Below are positions 1 to 6,157 of a stretch of 32,810 nucleotides of DNA, one piece after another. Below the pieces are notes generated by a model. It saw nothing but the letters and a program-made list of their open reading frames with translations, made no database searches and was not told the DNA's origin. Location of the stretch: positions 1-32,810 of the forward strand of contig JAEXHA010000142.1 of assembly GCA_023450335.1 (NCBI GenBank), in the 5' to 3' direction. The DNA comes from Actinomycetes bacterium (GTDB taxonomy: Bacteria > Actinomycetota > Actinomycetes > Actinomycetales > Microbacteriaceae). The position numbers were made by a program, and so were the translations under genes. Numbering within the stretch: position 1 is the first letter of the stretch; every line of letters starts with the position of its first letter.

Positions 1-180
1 GACCTGCGCCGTGACGTCGTGACGACGTGGCGCGAGTGGGAGCTCGAACTCGGGCCGGCCGCTCCCGCCGACGCCGCGGCCCGCGCCGTGCTCTTCGCCG
101 CAGCCGACGCGCTAGTGACCGCCGCAGGAGGCCGGGTCTCGGCATCCGGATCGAAACTCGCCCGCGCCCTCGGCGCCTGA
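1..180 (+). CDS. CYTH-domain protein, C-terminal fragment (5' end outside window)
   Basis: Frame 1 is open from the first base to a TGA at 178-180 and gives the last 59 residues of a protein. It contains WREWELELG followed by an alanine-rich helix and the ending SGSKLARALGA. This resembles the C-terminal edge of CYTH (triphosphate tunnel metalloenzyme) domains in actinobacteria, where a W-R-E-x-E-V/L-E-L strand precedes a helix and a SxSKLARALG tail. Members bind triphosphate-containing substrates through acidic and basic residues that would lie upstream of this window. No CHAD domain follows, so this is a CYTH-only protein or the last domain of one. Family assignment is from memory of the tail motif; substrate unknown. 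Confidence 0.6.
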   Translation, partial: DLRRDVVTTWREWELELGPAAPADAAARAVLFAAADALVTAAGGRVSASGSKLARALGA

Positions 181-260
181 CGCGCCCACGCTCTCGGCGC
201 TTGACGCGCCTGCCCTCGGCGCCTGACGCCTCCGCGCCCTGGGCGCTTGACGCGCCCGCC
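166..260. repeat. Degenerate tandem repeat, about 24 bp x 4, at the gene end
   Basis: Four imperfect copies start at 166, 190, 212 and 236 (units 24, 22, 24 and 25 bp). Each has the core GCCCTCGGCGCYTGACGC. The first copy overlaps the last codons and the stop of the CYTH gene, so TGA recurs in each unit. It looks like a local slippage or duplication array of the gene end. No coding use was seen. Confidence 0.6.
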
Positions 261-278
261 ACCGCCCCTCAACGCACT

Positions 279-311
279 GACGCCGCCCCCGGCTTCGATT
301 GGGGCGGCGTC
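279..311. terminator. Hairpin terminator between convergent CYTH gene and lpdA
   Basis: GACGCCGCCCC (279-289) is the exact inverse complement of GGGGCGGCGTC (301-311), giving an 11-bp GC-rich stem with an 11-nt loop. It lies between two convergent genes, 18 bp from the lpdA stop. There is no long T tract, which is common for actinobacterial terminators. Probably bidirectional. Confidence 0.7.
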
Positions 312-328
312 AGTTGTGTGGCAAAAGC

Positions 329-1729
329 CTACATGTTGATCATGTGACCGGCCAGGCCGTGGAAGCCCTCCTGCAGCGCCTCCGACAGCGTCGGGTGCGT
401 GTGGACGTTGCGCGCGGCCTCGAGCGCGGTGAGGTCCCACTTCTGCGCCAGGGTCAGCTCGGGCAGCAGCTCCGACACGTCGGGGCCGATGAGGTGGCCG
501 CCCAGCAGCTCGAGGTGCTCGCCGTCGGCGATGAGCTTCACGAAGCCGACCGGCTCGCCCAGGCCGTTGGCCTTGCCGTTCGCGCTGAAGGGGAACTTCG
601 CGACCTTCACGTCGTAGCCGGCGTCGCGCGCCTGCTGCTCGGTGAGACCGAACGAGGCCACCTGCGGCGAGCAGAACGTCGCGCGCGGCATCATGCGGTA
701 GTCGCCCAGCGTCTGGGTCTCGGCCTTGCCGATGGTCTCGGCCGCCACGACCGCCTGCGCCTCGGCCACGTGGGCCAGCTGCAGCTTCGCGGTGACGTCA
801 CCGATGGCGTAGATGCCCTCGACGTTCGTGCGCATGTAGTCGTCGATGTCGATCGCGCCGCGCTCGGTGAGCTTGACGCCGGTGTTCTCCAGGCCGAAGC
901 CCTCGATGTTCGGAGCGAATCCGATCGACATGAGCACCTTGTCGGCCTCGATCTGGCCCTTGGCGCCGTCGGCGTTCGCGCTGTACGACACGGTGACCGA
1001 CGAGCCGTTGTCGACGACCGACTCCACCTTCGTCGAAGCGAGGATGTCGATGCCGTACTTCTTGTACTGGCGCGTGATCTCCTTCGACACGTCGACGTCC
1101 TCGTTGGGCAGCGCCCGGTCGAGGAACTCGATGATGGTGACCTTCACGCCGTAGTTGGCCAGCACGAAGGCGAACTCCATGCCGATCGCGCCGGCACCGA
1201 CGATGACGATCGAGCCGGGCAGGTCGCGCGTCATGATCTGCTCTTCGTAGGTCACGACGTTGTCGCTGAGCTGCACACCGGGCAGCAGACGCACGGTCGA
1301 CCCGGTCGCGATGATCGCGTTGTCGAAGGTGACCTCTTCGGTGGAACCGTCGGACCGCGTCACCGTGATGGCCTTCGGGCCGGTGAACGATCCGCGGCCC
1401 TCGTACTCGGTGACCTTGTTCTTCTTCATCAGGAAGTGGATGCCCTTGACGTGCGTCTCGGACACCTTGCGGCTGCGGTCCCAGGCGGTGCCGAAGTCGA
1501 AGTGCACGTCACCGCTGATGCCGAACAGATCGGCCTTGTGCTGGAACGTGTGCGCCAGGTCGGCGTTGCGCAGCAGCGCCTTCGAGGGGATGCAGCCCAC
1601 GTTCAGACACACACCACCCCAGTACTTCTCTTCGATGATGGCGACGGACTGGCCGAGCTGGGCGGATCGCACAGCCGCGACATAGCCGCCGGGGCCGGCA
1701 CCGAGGATGACGACGTCGTAGTGAGGCAT
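329..1729 (-). CDS. lpdA: Dihydrolipoamide dehydrogenase (E3)
   Basis: FAD-dependent E3 subunit that reoxidises dihydrolipoamide of the pyruvate and 2-oxoglutarate dehydrogenase complexes with NAD+, in the cytoplasm; 466 residues, normal for the family. The N-terminal FAD-binding motif GAGPGG is at residues 10-15. The redox disulfide motif GGVCLNVGCIPSK puts the active cysteines at 41 and 46. An NAD-binding GAGAIGMEFA follows mid-protein, and the C-terminal HTHPTLSE carries the catalytic His-Glu pair. ATG at 1729 was chosen because MPHYDVVILGAGPGG matches the family N-terminus. An ATG ten codons further upstream would overlap copC. The gap to copC is 10 bp. GGAGGAC directly precedes the ATG, too close for ideal Shine-Dalgarno use, and a -10-like TAGGCT suggests an own leaderless promoter. 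Confidence 0.95.
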   Translation of the reverse strand: MPHYDVVILGAGPGGYVAAVRSAQLGQSVAIIEEKYWGGVCLNVGCIPSKALLRNADLAHTFQHKADLFGISGDVHFDFGTAWDRSRKVSETHVKGIHFLMKKNKVTEYEGRGSFTGPKAITVTRSDGSTEEVTFDNAIIATGSTVRLLPGVQLSDNVVTYEEQIMTRDLPGSIVIVGAGAIGMEFAFVLANYGVKVTIIEFLDRALPNEDVDVSKEITRQYKKYGIDILASTKVESVVDNGSSVTVSYSANADGAKGQIEADKVLMSIGFAPNIEGFGLENTGVKLTERGAIDIDDYMRTNVEGIYAIGDVTAKLQLAHVAEAQAVVAAETIGKAETQTLGDYRMMPRATFCSPQVASFGLTEQQARDAGYDVKVAKFPFSANGKANGLGEPVGFVKLIADGEHLELLGGHLIGPDVSELLPELTLAQKWDLTALEAARNVHTHPTLSEALQEGFHGLAGHMINM

Positions 1730-1736
1730 GTCCTCC

Positions 1737-1742
1737 AGCCTA
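1737..1742 (-). promoter_or_regulatory. -10 element for lpdA, overlapping the copC stop
   Basis: On the minus strand TAGGCT is followed by 7 nt (GGAGGAC) and the lpdA ATG. This fits a TAnnnT -10 with transcription starting at or next to the start codon. The element contains the copC TAG stop codon. No clear -35 is visible. It would let lpdA be expressed independently of copC. Confidence 0.45.
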
Positions 1743-2291
1743 GTCCTCGCTCTGCCCACGCCGGCGCGTGATCACGACGCCCAGGGCAGCGCCGCCGACC
1801 GCAATGGCGGCGACGATCACGACGGCCACGATGATGCCGACCGGCAGCCCGTCGGCGTCGGCGGAATCCTCCGGCGCCGCGCAGGGTTCGGCCGGACCGC
1901 CTGCGCCGACGGTGAACGCATACTCGCCCGAGATGGGGTGCCCGTCGCTGGAGACGACGCGCCATTGCACCGTCACGACGCCGTCGGCGCCGGGGGTGAG
2001 CGGCTGCGTGAGCTTCGTGCCCTCGAGGACGGGATCACCGGCGGTCAGTGACGTGCACGACGAGTCGACGACGGCGACGGCGGTGGCCCCGGCGTCATCG
2101 AGCAGTACGCCGCTGAAGGTGAGCACCAGCGCATCGGGCAGCGTGTCGACGGTCGCGTCGGCCGCGGGCTCGGCGCCGATCAGCTCGTCGTGGGCGACGG
2201 CGGGGGCGGCGATGGATGCCAGGACAAGACCCAGCAGGACGGCGATCAGCGCGCGCACCGGACGCCGGGCGGCGGGGGCAGGAGTGGTCAC
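1740..2291 (-). CDS. copC: CopC-domain copper-binding protein, membrane-anchored
   Basis: Exported 183-residue protein. The N-terminal basic stretch and hydrophobic segment (RALIAVLLGLVLASIAAPAVA) form a signal peptide cleaved before AHDELIGAEP, which leaves the His near the mature N-terminus as in CopC/YcnJ copper sites. A CopC beta-sandwich follows, ending in the hallmark SSDGHPISGEYAFTV, whose His is a second conserved copper ligand. A C-terminal transmembrane helix (VGIIVAVVIVAAIAVGG) and basic RRR tail anchor it facing outwards. It probably binds or delivers copper outside the membrane. Start GTG 2291 has no Shine-Dalgarno but sits 7 nt after TACGCT, a leaderless arrangement; a GTG six codons upstream is the alternative. 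No CopD domain is fused or adjacent. It is divergent from the cysteine-rich copper storage-like gene. Confidence 0.85.
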   Translation of the reverse strand: MTTPAPAARRPVRALIAVLLGLVLASIAAPAVAHDELIGAEPAADATVDTLPDALVLTFSGVLLDDAGATAVAVVDSSCTSLTAGDPVLEGTKLTQPLTPGADGVVTVQWRVVSSDGHPISGEYAFTVGAGGPAEPCAAPEDSADADGLPVGIIVAVVIVAAIAVGGAALGVVITRRRGQSED

Positions 2292-2298
2292 CTGATCG

Positions 2299-2304
2299 AG
2301 CGTA
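2299..2304 (-). promoter_or_regulatory. -10 element of leaderless copC promoter
   Basis: On the minus strand TACGCT is followed by 7 nt and GTG. The region from the -10 into the first codons matches the murG start region at 31672-31695 at 20 of 24 positions. The 99-bp gap 2292-2390 is the divergent control region of copC and the copper storage-like gene. On the plus strand TACCAT (2336-2341) is a possible -10 for the latter. Confidence 0.45.
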
Positions 2305-2390
2305 CCCACGCCTGGTGGCGGCGGGGCCGGAGTCCTACCATGGCGGCACAGGCGGGCACCGGGCCCGTGAGTGCGACGGAGGAGACACGA

Positions 2391-2801
2391 ATGGATGCCA
2401 TGGTGATGAAGGCGATGACCGAATCGATGTCGTCGGGGCAGCAGATGGCGCCGATGCCCGAGATCGACATGGCGCTCATGCAGGAATGCATGGACGCCTG
2501 TGCCGCGTGTGAGCAGGCCTGCGTGGTGTGCTCGACGCAGATGATGGACTGTGCGCCGGCGTGCATGAACTGCGCCGACATGTGCAACACGATGATGCGC
2601 ACCATGATGCGCCCGCAGGGCATGACCGCCGCCACGATGATGGCGATGCTCGACGCCTGCATCGCGGCCTGTCAGAACTGCATGGACATGTGCATGCCTC
2701 ACGCCGAGATGAGCCCGGTGTGCAAGATGTGCGCGGACTCCTGCCGCGCCTGCATGGACGCCTGCATGAAGATGCGCGACTCGATCATGGCGGCCGCCTG
2801 A
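2391..2801 (+). CDS. Copper storage protein-like, Cys-rich four-helix bundle (DUF326-like)
   Basis: 136 residues with 18 cysteines, nearly all in helical CxxC / CxxxC spacing (examples: ECMDACAACEQACVVC, CAPACMNCADMC, CKMCADSCRACMDACM), plus many methionines. This is the signature of Csp proteins, four-helix bundles whose inward cysteines hold many Cu(I) ions. There is no signal peptide, so it is cytosolic like Csp3. ATG 2391 was chosen because GGAGGAGAC lies 5-13 nt upstream; longer reading of the frame gives non-family sequence. The first 28 residues are Met-rich (MDAMVMKAM...), perhaps an added copper-binding extension. Its role would be buffering copper; the adjacent copC supports this. 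Number of bound ions cannot be read from sequence. Confidence 0.85.
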   Translation: MDAMVMKAMTESMSSGQQMAPMPEIDMALMQECMDACAACEQACVVCSTQMMDCAPACMNCADMCNTMMRTMMRPQGMTAATMMAMLDACIAACQNCMDMCMPHAEMSPVCKMCADSCRACMDACMKMRDSIMAAA

Positions 2802-2812
2802 GCGGCCCGGTT

Positions 2813-3160
2813 TCAGCCGAGCCGCAGCGCGTTGAAGAGGCGGCCCGCGACCGACAGCGCGTGATAGCGGGCGTGCAGTGCGACCGGCTCGCCCACCTGC
2901 ACGGTCTGGGCGGCGCCCGCGCCGTTCCACAACTCGATGCGCTCGCCGTCGAGGGTGTGCAGCACCACCGTGCCGTCGGGCTCGCGCGCCGAGACGGTGG
3001 CATCCACCCATTCGGCCGGCGTCGCCGACACCAATCGCGCCTGGATCAGGTGCACCGCGTGGCCGGGCGCGAACGACGAGCAGGCACCGTTCTGCGCGCA
3101 CATGCAGACCGTCTCCTGACGCACCGGTGCGGGCGTGAGGCGGTTCTGCGAGGTGGCCAC
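2813..3160 (-). CDS. Unknown 115-residue protein with CxC-x5-C motif, copper neighbourhood
   Basis: I do not recognise the family. The product begins VATSQNRLTP, carries cysteines at 19, 21 and 27 (ETVCMCAQNGAC), then about 85 residues with alternating hydrophobic pattern (HLIQARLVSA, WVDATVSA, TVVLHTLDGERIELW, PVALHARYHALSV) suggesting a small beta-barrel. No signal peptide or membrane segment. GTG 3160 was chosen because AAAGGA lies 8-13 nt upstream and the longer frame upstream lacks plausible protein character. It is convergent with the Csp-like gene, with only an 11-bp gap, and ends in NALRLG. The cysteine trio next to two copper genes suggests metal binding or sensing, which is inference only. 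Coding potential is supported by strong GC3 bias in this frame. Confidence 0.6.
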   Translation of the reverse strand: MATSQNRLTPAPVRQETVCMCAQNGACSSFAPGHAVHLIQARLVSATPAEWVDATVSAREPDGTVVLHTLDGERIELWNGAGAAQTVQVGEPVALHARYHALSVAGRLFNALRLG

Positions 3161-3310
3161 GAGCGGGTCCTTTCGGTCGGTCCTGAGGAGAGGATGCCGA
3201 AAGGCTACGTCGGTGCGGTCTTCCCGGTCGTGCCCGGCGACACACAGTGCAACACGCGCGGCGACGCAGAATCCGAACAATCCGACCCTTCGCCGCGGCG
3301 ATCGATCCGT

Positions 3311-3316
3311 TAGGGT
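3311..3316 (+). promoter_or_regulatory. Probable -10 of the garA promoter
   Basis: TAGGGT lies 19 nt before the GTG start of garA, followed by the ribosome site GGGGAGGAGG. The -35 is not clear (TTCGCC lies about 15 bp upstream). The 175-bp gap 3161-3335 separates garA from the divergent small gene and is less GC-rich than its surroundings around 3240-3310. Confidence 0.5.
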
Positions 3317-3335
3317 ATGAGGGGAGGAGGCCACG

Positions 3336-3827
3336 GTGGAGGACAACAGTCGACCCGACGACATTCGGCGCGAAGGCGATGCCGCTGCGCAGCAGCGCTC
3401 GTCCGATACGACACAGACGTTCGGGCATGACTCCGACCTGTCGTTCATCCCGTTCGGCAGCGAGCTGAGCGAGGTCGAGCGCGAGGCGATCGCCGCGCTT
3501 CCGTCGCGCTCTGCGCTGCTGCTGGTGCGCTCCGGCCCCACCGCCGGTGCCCGCTACCTGCTCGACACCGACGTGACCACCGTCGGGCGCCACCCCGAGG
3601 CCGACATCTTCTTCGACGACGTGACGGTGTCTCGTCGTCACGCCGAGATCACCCGCACCGGCACCGTGTTCGAACTGGTCGACCAGCGGTCGCTCAACGG
3701 CACGTACGTCAACGGCGAGCGGGTCGATCGCGCCACCCTCACCGACGGCGCCGAGGTGCGCATCGGCAAGTTCCGACTGAACTTCTTCGCAGCACCGCTT
3801 GACCGCGACTCGGTGACCGGAGCGTGA
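3336..3827 (+). CDS. garA: FHA-domain regulator, GarA/OdhI family
   Basis: 163-residue cytosolic phosphoprotein. GarA/OdhI inhibits the 2-oxoglutarate dehydrogenase E1 and affects glutamate metabolism, and is switched off by Ser/Thr kinases (PknB, PknG). The N-terminal segment has SSDTTQTFG with threonines 25, 26 and 28, in the place of the ETTS phosphorylation motif of mycobacterial GarA. The FHA domain spans about 65-150: TVGRHPEADIFFDDVTVSRRHAEI and SLNGTYVNGERV contain the conserved Gly-Arg, Ser-x-x-His and Asn-Gly phosphothreonine-binding residues, and it ends with IGKFRLNFF. GTG start 3336 has GGGGAGGAGG just upstream. It overlaps ftsR by 4 nt (GTGA), so the two are translated together. 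A PASTA kinase is encoded further right. Confidence 0.93.
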   Translation: MEDNSRPDDIRREGDAAAQQRSSDTTQTFGHDSDLSFIPFGSELSEVEREAIAALPSRSALLLVRSGPTAGARYLLDTDVTTVGRHPEADIFFDDVTVSRRHAEITRTGTVFELVDQRSLNGTYVNGERVDRATLTDGAEVRIGKFRLNFFAAPLDRDSVTGA

Positions 3828-4504
3828 CGCCCGCCGCCTCAGCCCGTGGTCGCGCAGCGGCCGCGGGTCACCTCAGCATCGGTCAAGTTCTGGCCCGGCT
3901 CACGCCCGAGTTCCCGAATCTCACCAGCAGCAAGCTGCGATTCCTCGAGGTGCAGGGCATCGTCACGCCGATGCGCACCGAGTCGGGCTACCGCAAGTTC
4001 TCACCCGCGGACGTGAACCGGCTGCGCGTCGCGCTCACCCTGCAGCGCGACCACTACCTGCCTCTGGCCCGCATCCGCGAGTACCTCGACGAGAACGGCG
4101 CCGCGGTGATGCCCGCTGTGCCGACCTCGCTGGTGCCTGCCGCGCGGCGCTACAAGCGCGACGAGCTGCTCAAGACCGCGGGCGCTCCGGCCGCGCTGCT
4201 CAACGACGCCGTCAGCGCCGGGCTCATCACCGCCGCCGATGCCTACGACGAGAACACGCTCACGCTGCTGCGCGCCCTCGTGGCGCTCGAGGCGCACGGC
4301 ATCCAGCCCCGTCACGTGCGCGGGCTCCGCCAGGCCGCCGAGCGCGAGGTGACGCTCGTGGAGAGCGCCCTGGCTCCGCTGCTGCGGCGGACCGACGCCG
4401 CATCTCGCGGTCGTGCCGGCGAGCTGGCGCCCGAGCTGGTGCGTCGCCTCGACGAGGTGCGGGCCTGCATCGTGCAGGGCGCTCTCGAGCGGCTGCTGCC
4501 CTGA
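3824..4504 (+). CDS. ftsR: MerR-family regulator FtsR (Rv1828-like)
   Basis: 226-residue DNA-binding protein. An N-terminal winged helix at about 17-86 (LSIGQVLARLTPEFPNLTSSKLRFLEVQGIVTP, then ESGYRKFSPADVNRL) is followed by a long C-terminal helical region with RYKRDELLKTAG and an Ala/Leu-rich helix that probably dimerises. No cysteine effector-binding loop is seen, unlike metal-sensing MerR proteins. In Corynebacterium and Mycobacterium the homologue controls ftsZ-related cell division genes, and it follows garA there too. GTG start overlaps the garA stop. The stop at 4504 is followed by a 100-bp gap with a good promoter for the next MerR gene. Confidence 0.88.
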   Translation: MTPAASARGRAAAAGHLSIGQVLARLTPEFPNLTSSKLRFLEVQGIVTPMRTESGYRKFSPADVNRLRVALTLQRDHYLPLARIREYLDENGAAVMPAVPTSLVPAARRYKRDELLKTAGAPAALLNDAVSAGLITAADAYDENTLTLLRALVALEAHGIQPRHVRGLRQAAEREVTLVESALAPLLRRTDAASRGRAGELAPELVRRLDEVRACIVQGALERLLP

Positions 4505-4542
4505 CCGACCACGACACGCTGACGCGACACGGCCGGATGTCG

Positions 4543-4571
4543 TTGCCGGGACCGTCCGGACCCTCTAGCGT
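4543..4571 (+). promoter_or_regulatory. Promoter of second MerR gene (TTGCCG-17-TAGCGT)
   Basis: TTGCCG at 4543-4548 and TAGCGT at 4566-4571 are separated by 17 bp, close to the sigma-70/SigA ideal. The expected transcript start near 4578 leaves a leader of about 27 nt containing AGGAGG before ATG 4605. Confidence 0.65.
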
Positions 4572-4604
4572 GGAAGAACACCCCGAACACGGCAGGAGGC
4601 GAAC

Positions 4605-5162
4605 ATGACTGCGCACGACGCGCCCAGCGGACCGCAGCCCGGTCCGCATTTCGCCACTGAACTGCTGTTCACCGACGGACTGCCGCAGATGGACGACGAG
4701 GTCGGCTACCGCGGCGCCGTGGCCGCCCGTGCGGCCGGCATCACGTACCGTCAGCTCGACTACTGGGCCCGCACCGAGCTGGTCGTCCCGACCGTGCGCG
4801 GCGCGAGCGGCTCCGGATCGCAGCGGCTGTACGGATTCCGCGACATCCTCGTGCTCAAGCTCGTCAAGCGACTGCTCGACACCGGCATCTCGTTGCAGCA
4901 GATCCGCACCGCGGTCGACCAGCTGCGCGCCGCCGGCATCCGCGACCTCGCCGGTACGACGCTCATGAGCGACGGCGCCTCGGTGTACCTGTGCACCTCG
5001 AACGATGAGGTCATCGACCTCGTCAGCCGCGGGCAGGGCGTCTTCGGCATCGCGGTGGGCAAGGTGCTGCACGAAGTCGAGTCGACGCTGCTGGACTTCG
5101 ACCCGCAGATCCCCGACCCCGTCGACGAACTCGCGGCCCGCCGCGCCGCCCGCACCGCCTGA
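4605..5162 (+). CDS. MerR-family regulator (Rv1830-like)
   Basis: 185 residues. After a 30-residue leader, a MerR helix-turn-helix is visible at about 40-110: AARAAGITYRQLDYWARTELVVPTVR, then GSGSQRLYGFRDILVLKLVKRLLDTGISLQQIRTAV. The C-terminal half (SVYLCTSNDEVIDLVSRGQGVFGIAVGKVLHEVE) resembles the ligand-free regulatory part of the mycobacterial Rv1830 protein. ATG 4605 has AGGAGG 6-11 nt upstream. In M. tuberculosis garA-ftsR-Rv1829-Rv1830 lie in this order; the DUF151 nuclease gene Rv1829 is missing here and a promoter fills the gap. Its targets are unknown. Confidence 0.87.
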   Translation: MTAHDAPSGPQPGPHFATELLFTDGLPQMDDEVGYRGAVAARAAGITYRQLDYWARTELVVPTVRGASGSGSQRLYGFRDILVLKLVKRLLDTGISLQQIRTAVDQLRAAGIRDLAGTTLMSDGASVYLCTSNDEVIDLVSRGQGVFGIAVGKVLHEVESTLLDFDPQIPDPVDELAARRAARTA

Positions 5163-5232
5163 CCTGACCGCAGCGGTACTCTCTCTCGCGCGTCCAGCCC
5201 ATCCGTTCTCGCGGCGCGACCCGTGCTGGGAT

Positions 5233-5250
5233 GCCGCGGCTCGAAGCGGC
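5233..5250. terminator. Possible weak hairpin between convergent genes
   Basis: GCCGC (5233-5237) and GCGGC (5246-5250) could form a 5-bp stem with an 8-nt loop in the 91-bp gap between the MerR gene and the convergent ParA-like gene. No T tract. Weak support. Confidence 0.25.
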
Positions 5251-5253
5251 GGC

Positions 5254-6063
5254 TCAGGCGCGCGCTTCGCCTGCGGTCGCGATGCGGCCGGTGCGCAGCA
5301 CGCGGTCCAGCAGCGAGTCGAAGTCGGCGGCGAGTTCCTGCGCCGAGTCGCCCGGCCAGATGTGCAGCGGTTTGGCGGCGCCCTGCGCCTGCTGCAGCGA
5401 CGTGCGCTCGGGCAGCTGGGGTGACAGCACGAGAGGGCCGAACATGTCGCGCAGTTCCTTGATGCGGAACTGGTGCTCGATCGACTGCGGGCGCACGCGG
5501 TTGACCACGATGCCCAACGGCTGAAGACGGGGGGACAGGCCGCGACGGATCTCCTCGATCGCGCGCAGCGCGCGGTCGGCGGCCGCGACCGAGAACAGCC
5601 CCGGCTCGGTGACCACGACGACGCGGTCGGAGGCCGCCCACGCGGTGCGGGTGAGGGCGTTCAGCGACGGGGCGCAGTCGATGAGCACGAGGTCGTACTC
5701 GCTCTCGATGGTGGCCAGGGCCTCCTCGAGCTTCCACACGTCGCGCACGCTCGGGTGCGGACCGTCGAAGTTGATCGCCGACGGGCTGCCGATCATGACG
5801 TCGATCGTGCCCGGGTGAACCTTGGCCCAGCCGCTGGCGGTGATGGCCTGACGGACCACCTTCTCCTTCGGGTTGGCCAGCACATCGGCGACGTTGAGCC
5901 GCCCGGCGACCTGGATGTCCATACCCGTCGACACGTCGGACTGCGGGTCGAGATCGACGACGAGAGTACGCACGCCGCGGGCGAACGCTGCAGAGGCGAG
6001 CCCGAGGGTCACGGTCGTCTTGCCGACGCCACCCTTCAGCGAGCTGACGGAGAGTACGTGCAC
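5254..6063 (-). CDS. ParA-family ATPase, orphan
   Basis: 269 residues, complete ParA/MinD fold. The deviant Walker A KGGVGKTT is at residues 10-17, followed by VVDLDPQSDVSTG (Walker A' type), DLVLIDCAPSLNALT (Walker B), and the VVNRV segment. Such ATPases position DNA or protein cargo using ATP-dependent dimerisation. No ParB gene lies next to it, so it is probably not the chromosomal parA; it may resemble the ParA-like protein PldP of corynebacteria (inference). GTG 6063 has no Shine-Dalgarno but lies 8 nt after TAACGT, consistent with a leaderless transcript. It is divergent from pyc with 94 bp between start codons. Confidence 0.88.
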   Translation of the reverse strand: MHVLSVSSLKGGVGKTTVTLGLASAAFARGVRTLVVDLDPQSDVSTGMDIQVAGRLNVADVLANPKEKVVRQAITASGWAKVHPGTIDVMIGSPSAINFDGPHPSVRDVWKLEEALATIESEYDLVLIDCAPSLNALTRTAWAASDRVVVVTEPGLFSVAAADRALRAIEEIRRGLSPRLQPLGIVVNRVRPQSIEHQFRIKELRDMFGPLVLSPQLPERTSLQQAQGAAKPLHIWPGDSAQELAADFDSLLDRVLRTGRIATAGEARA

Positions 6064-6071
6064 GAGGCTCT

Positions 6072-6077
6072 ACGTTA
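6072..6077 (-). promoter_or_regulatory. -10 element of ParA-like gene
   Basis: On the minus strand TAACGT is followed by 8 nt and the GTG start. The -35 position is not convincing. It lies only 8 bp from the opposite-strand -10 for pyc, so the two divergent promoters overlap. Confidence 0.4.
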
Positions 6078-6085
6078 CCTTCCCG

Positions 6086-6091
6086 TAGGCT
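6086..6091 (+). promoter_or_regulatory. Probable -10 of pyc
   Basis: TAGGCT would start transcription near 6098, giving a leader of about 60 nt to ATG 6158. No clear -35 at 17-18 bp. The GTG at 6092 in frame with pyc would lie before this transcript start and is not used as the gene start. Confidence 0.4.
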
Positions 6092-6157
6092 GTGAAGGTA
6101 CACAGCACGCCCAAGGCGACCCGACGCAGTGGCGCCCCGGCACCCCAAGAGGTGAGC

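Noticed and set aside
299..1771. 490-codon open frame on the plus strand opposite lpdA
   Set aside because: Antisense shadow of lpdA; no recognisable domain and His/Arg/Leu-rich composition.
2300..2345. CsoR-type copper operator between copC and the storage gene
   Set aside because: TACCC and CCAC...GTGG fragments occur, but no proper palindrome of the known CsoR type could be built.
2391..2801. Cys-rich gene as a ferredoxin
   Set aside because: The cysteine spacing is helical CxxxC/CxxC over the whole length, not the 4Fe-4S CxxCxxCxxxCP pattern.
6092..6157. Upstream GTG start for pyc giving 22 extra residues
   Set aside because: The GTG overlaps the predicted -10, the extra residues are unlike the family, and ATG 6158 has a GAGGTG ribosome site.
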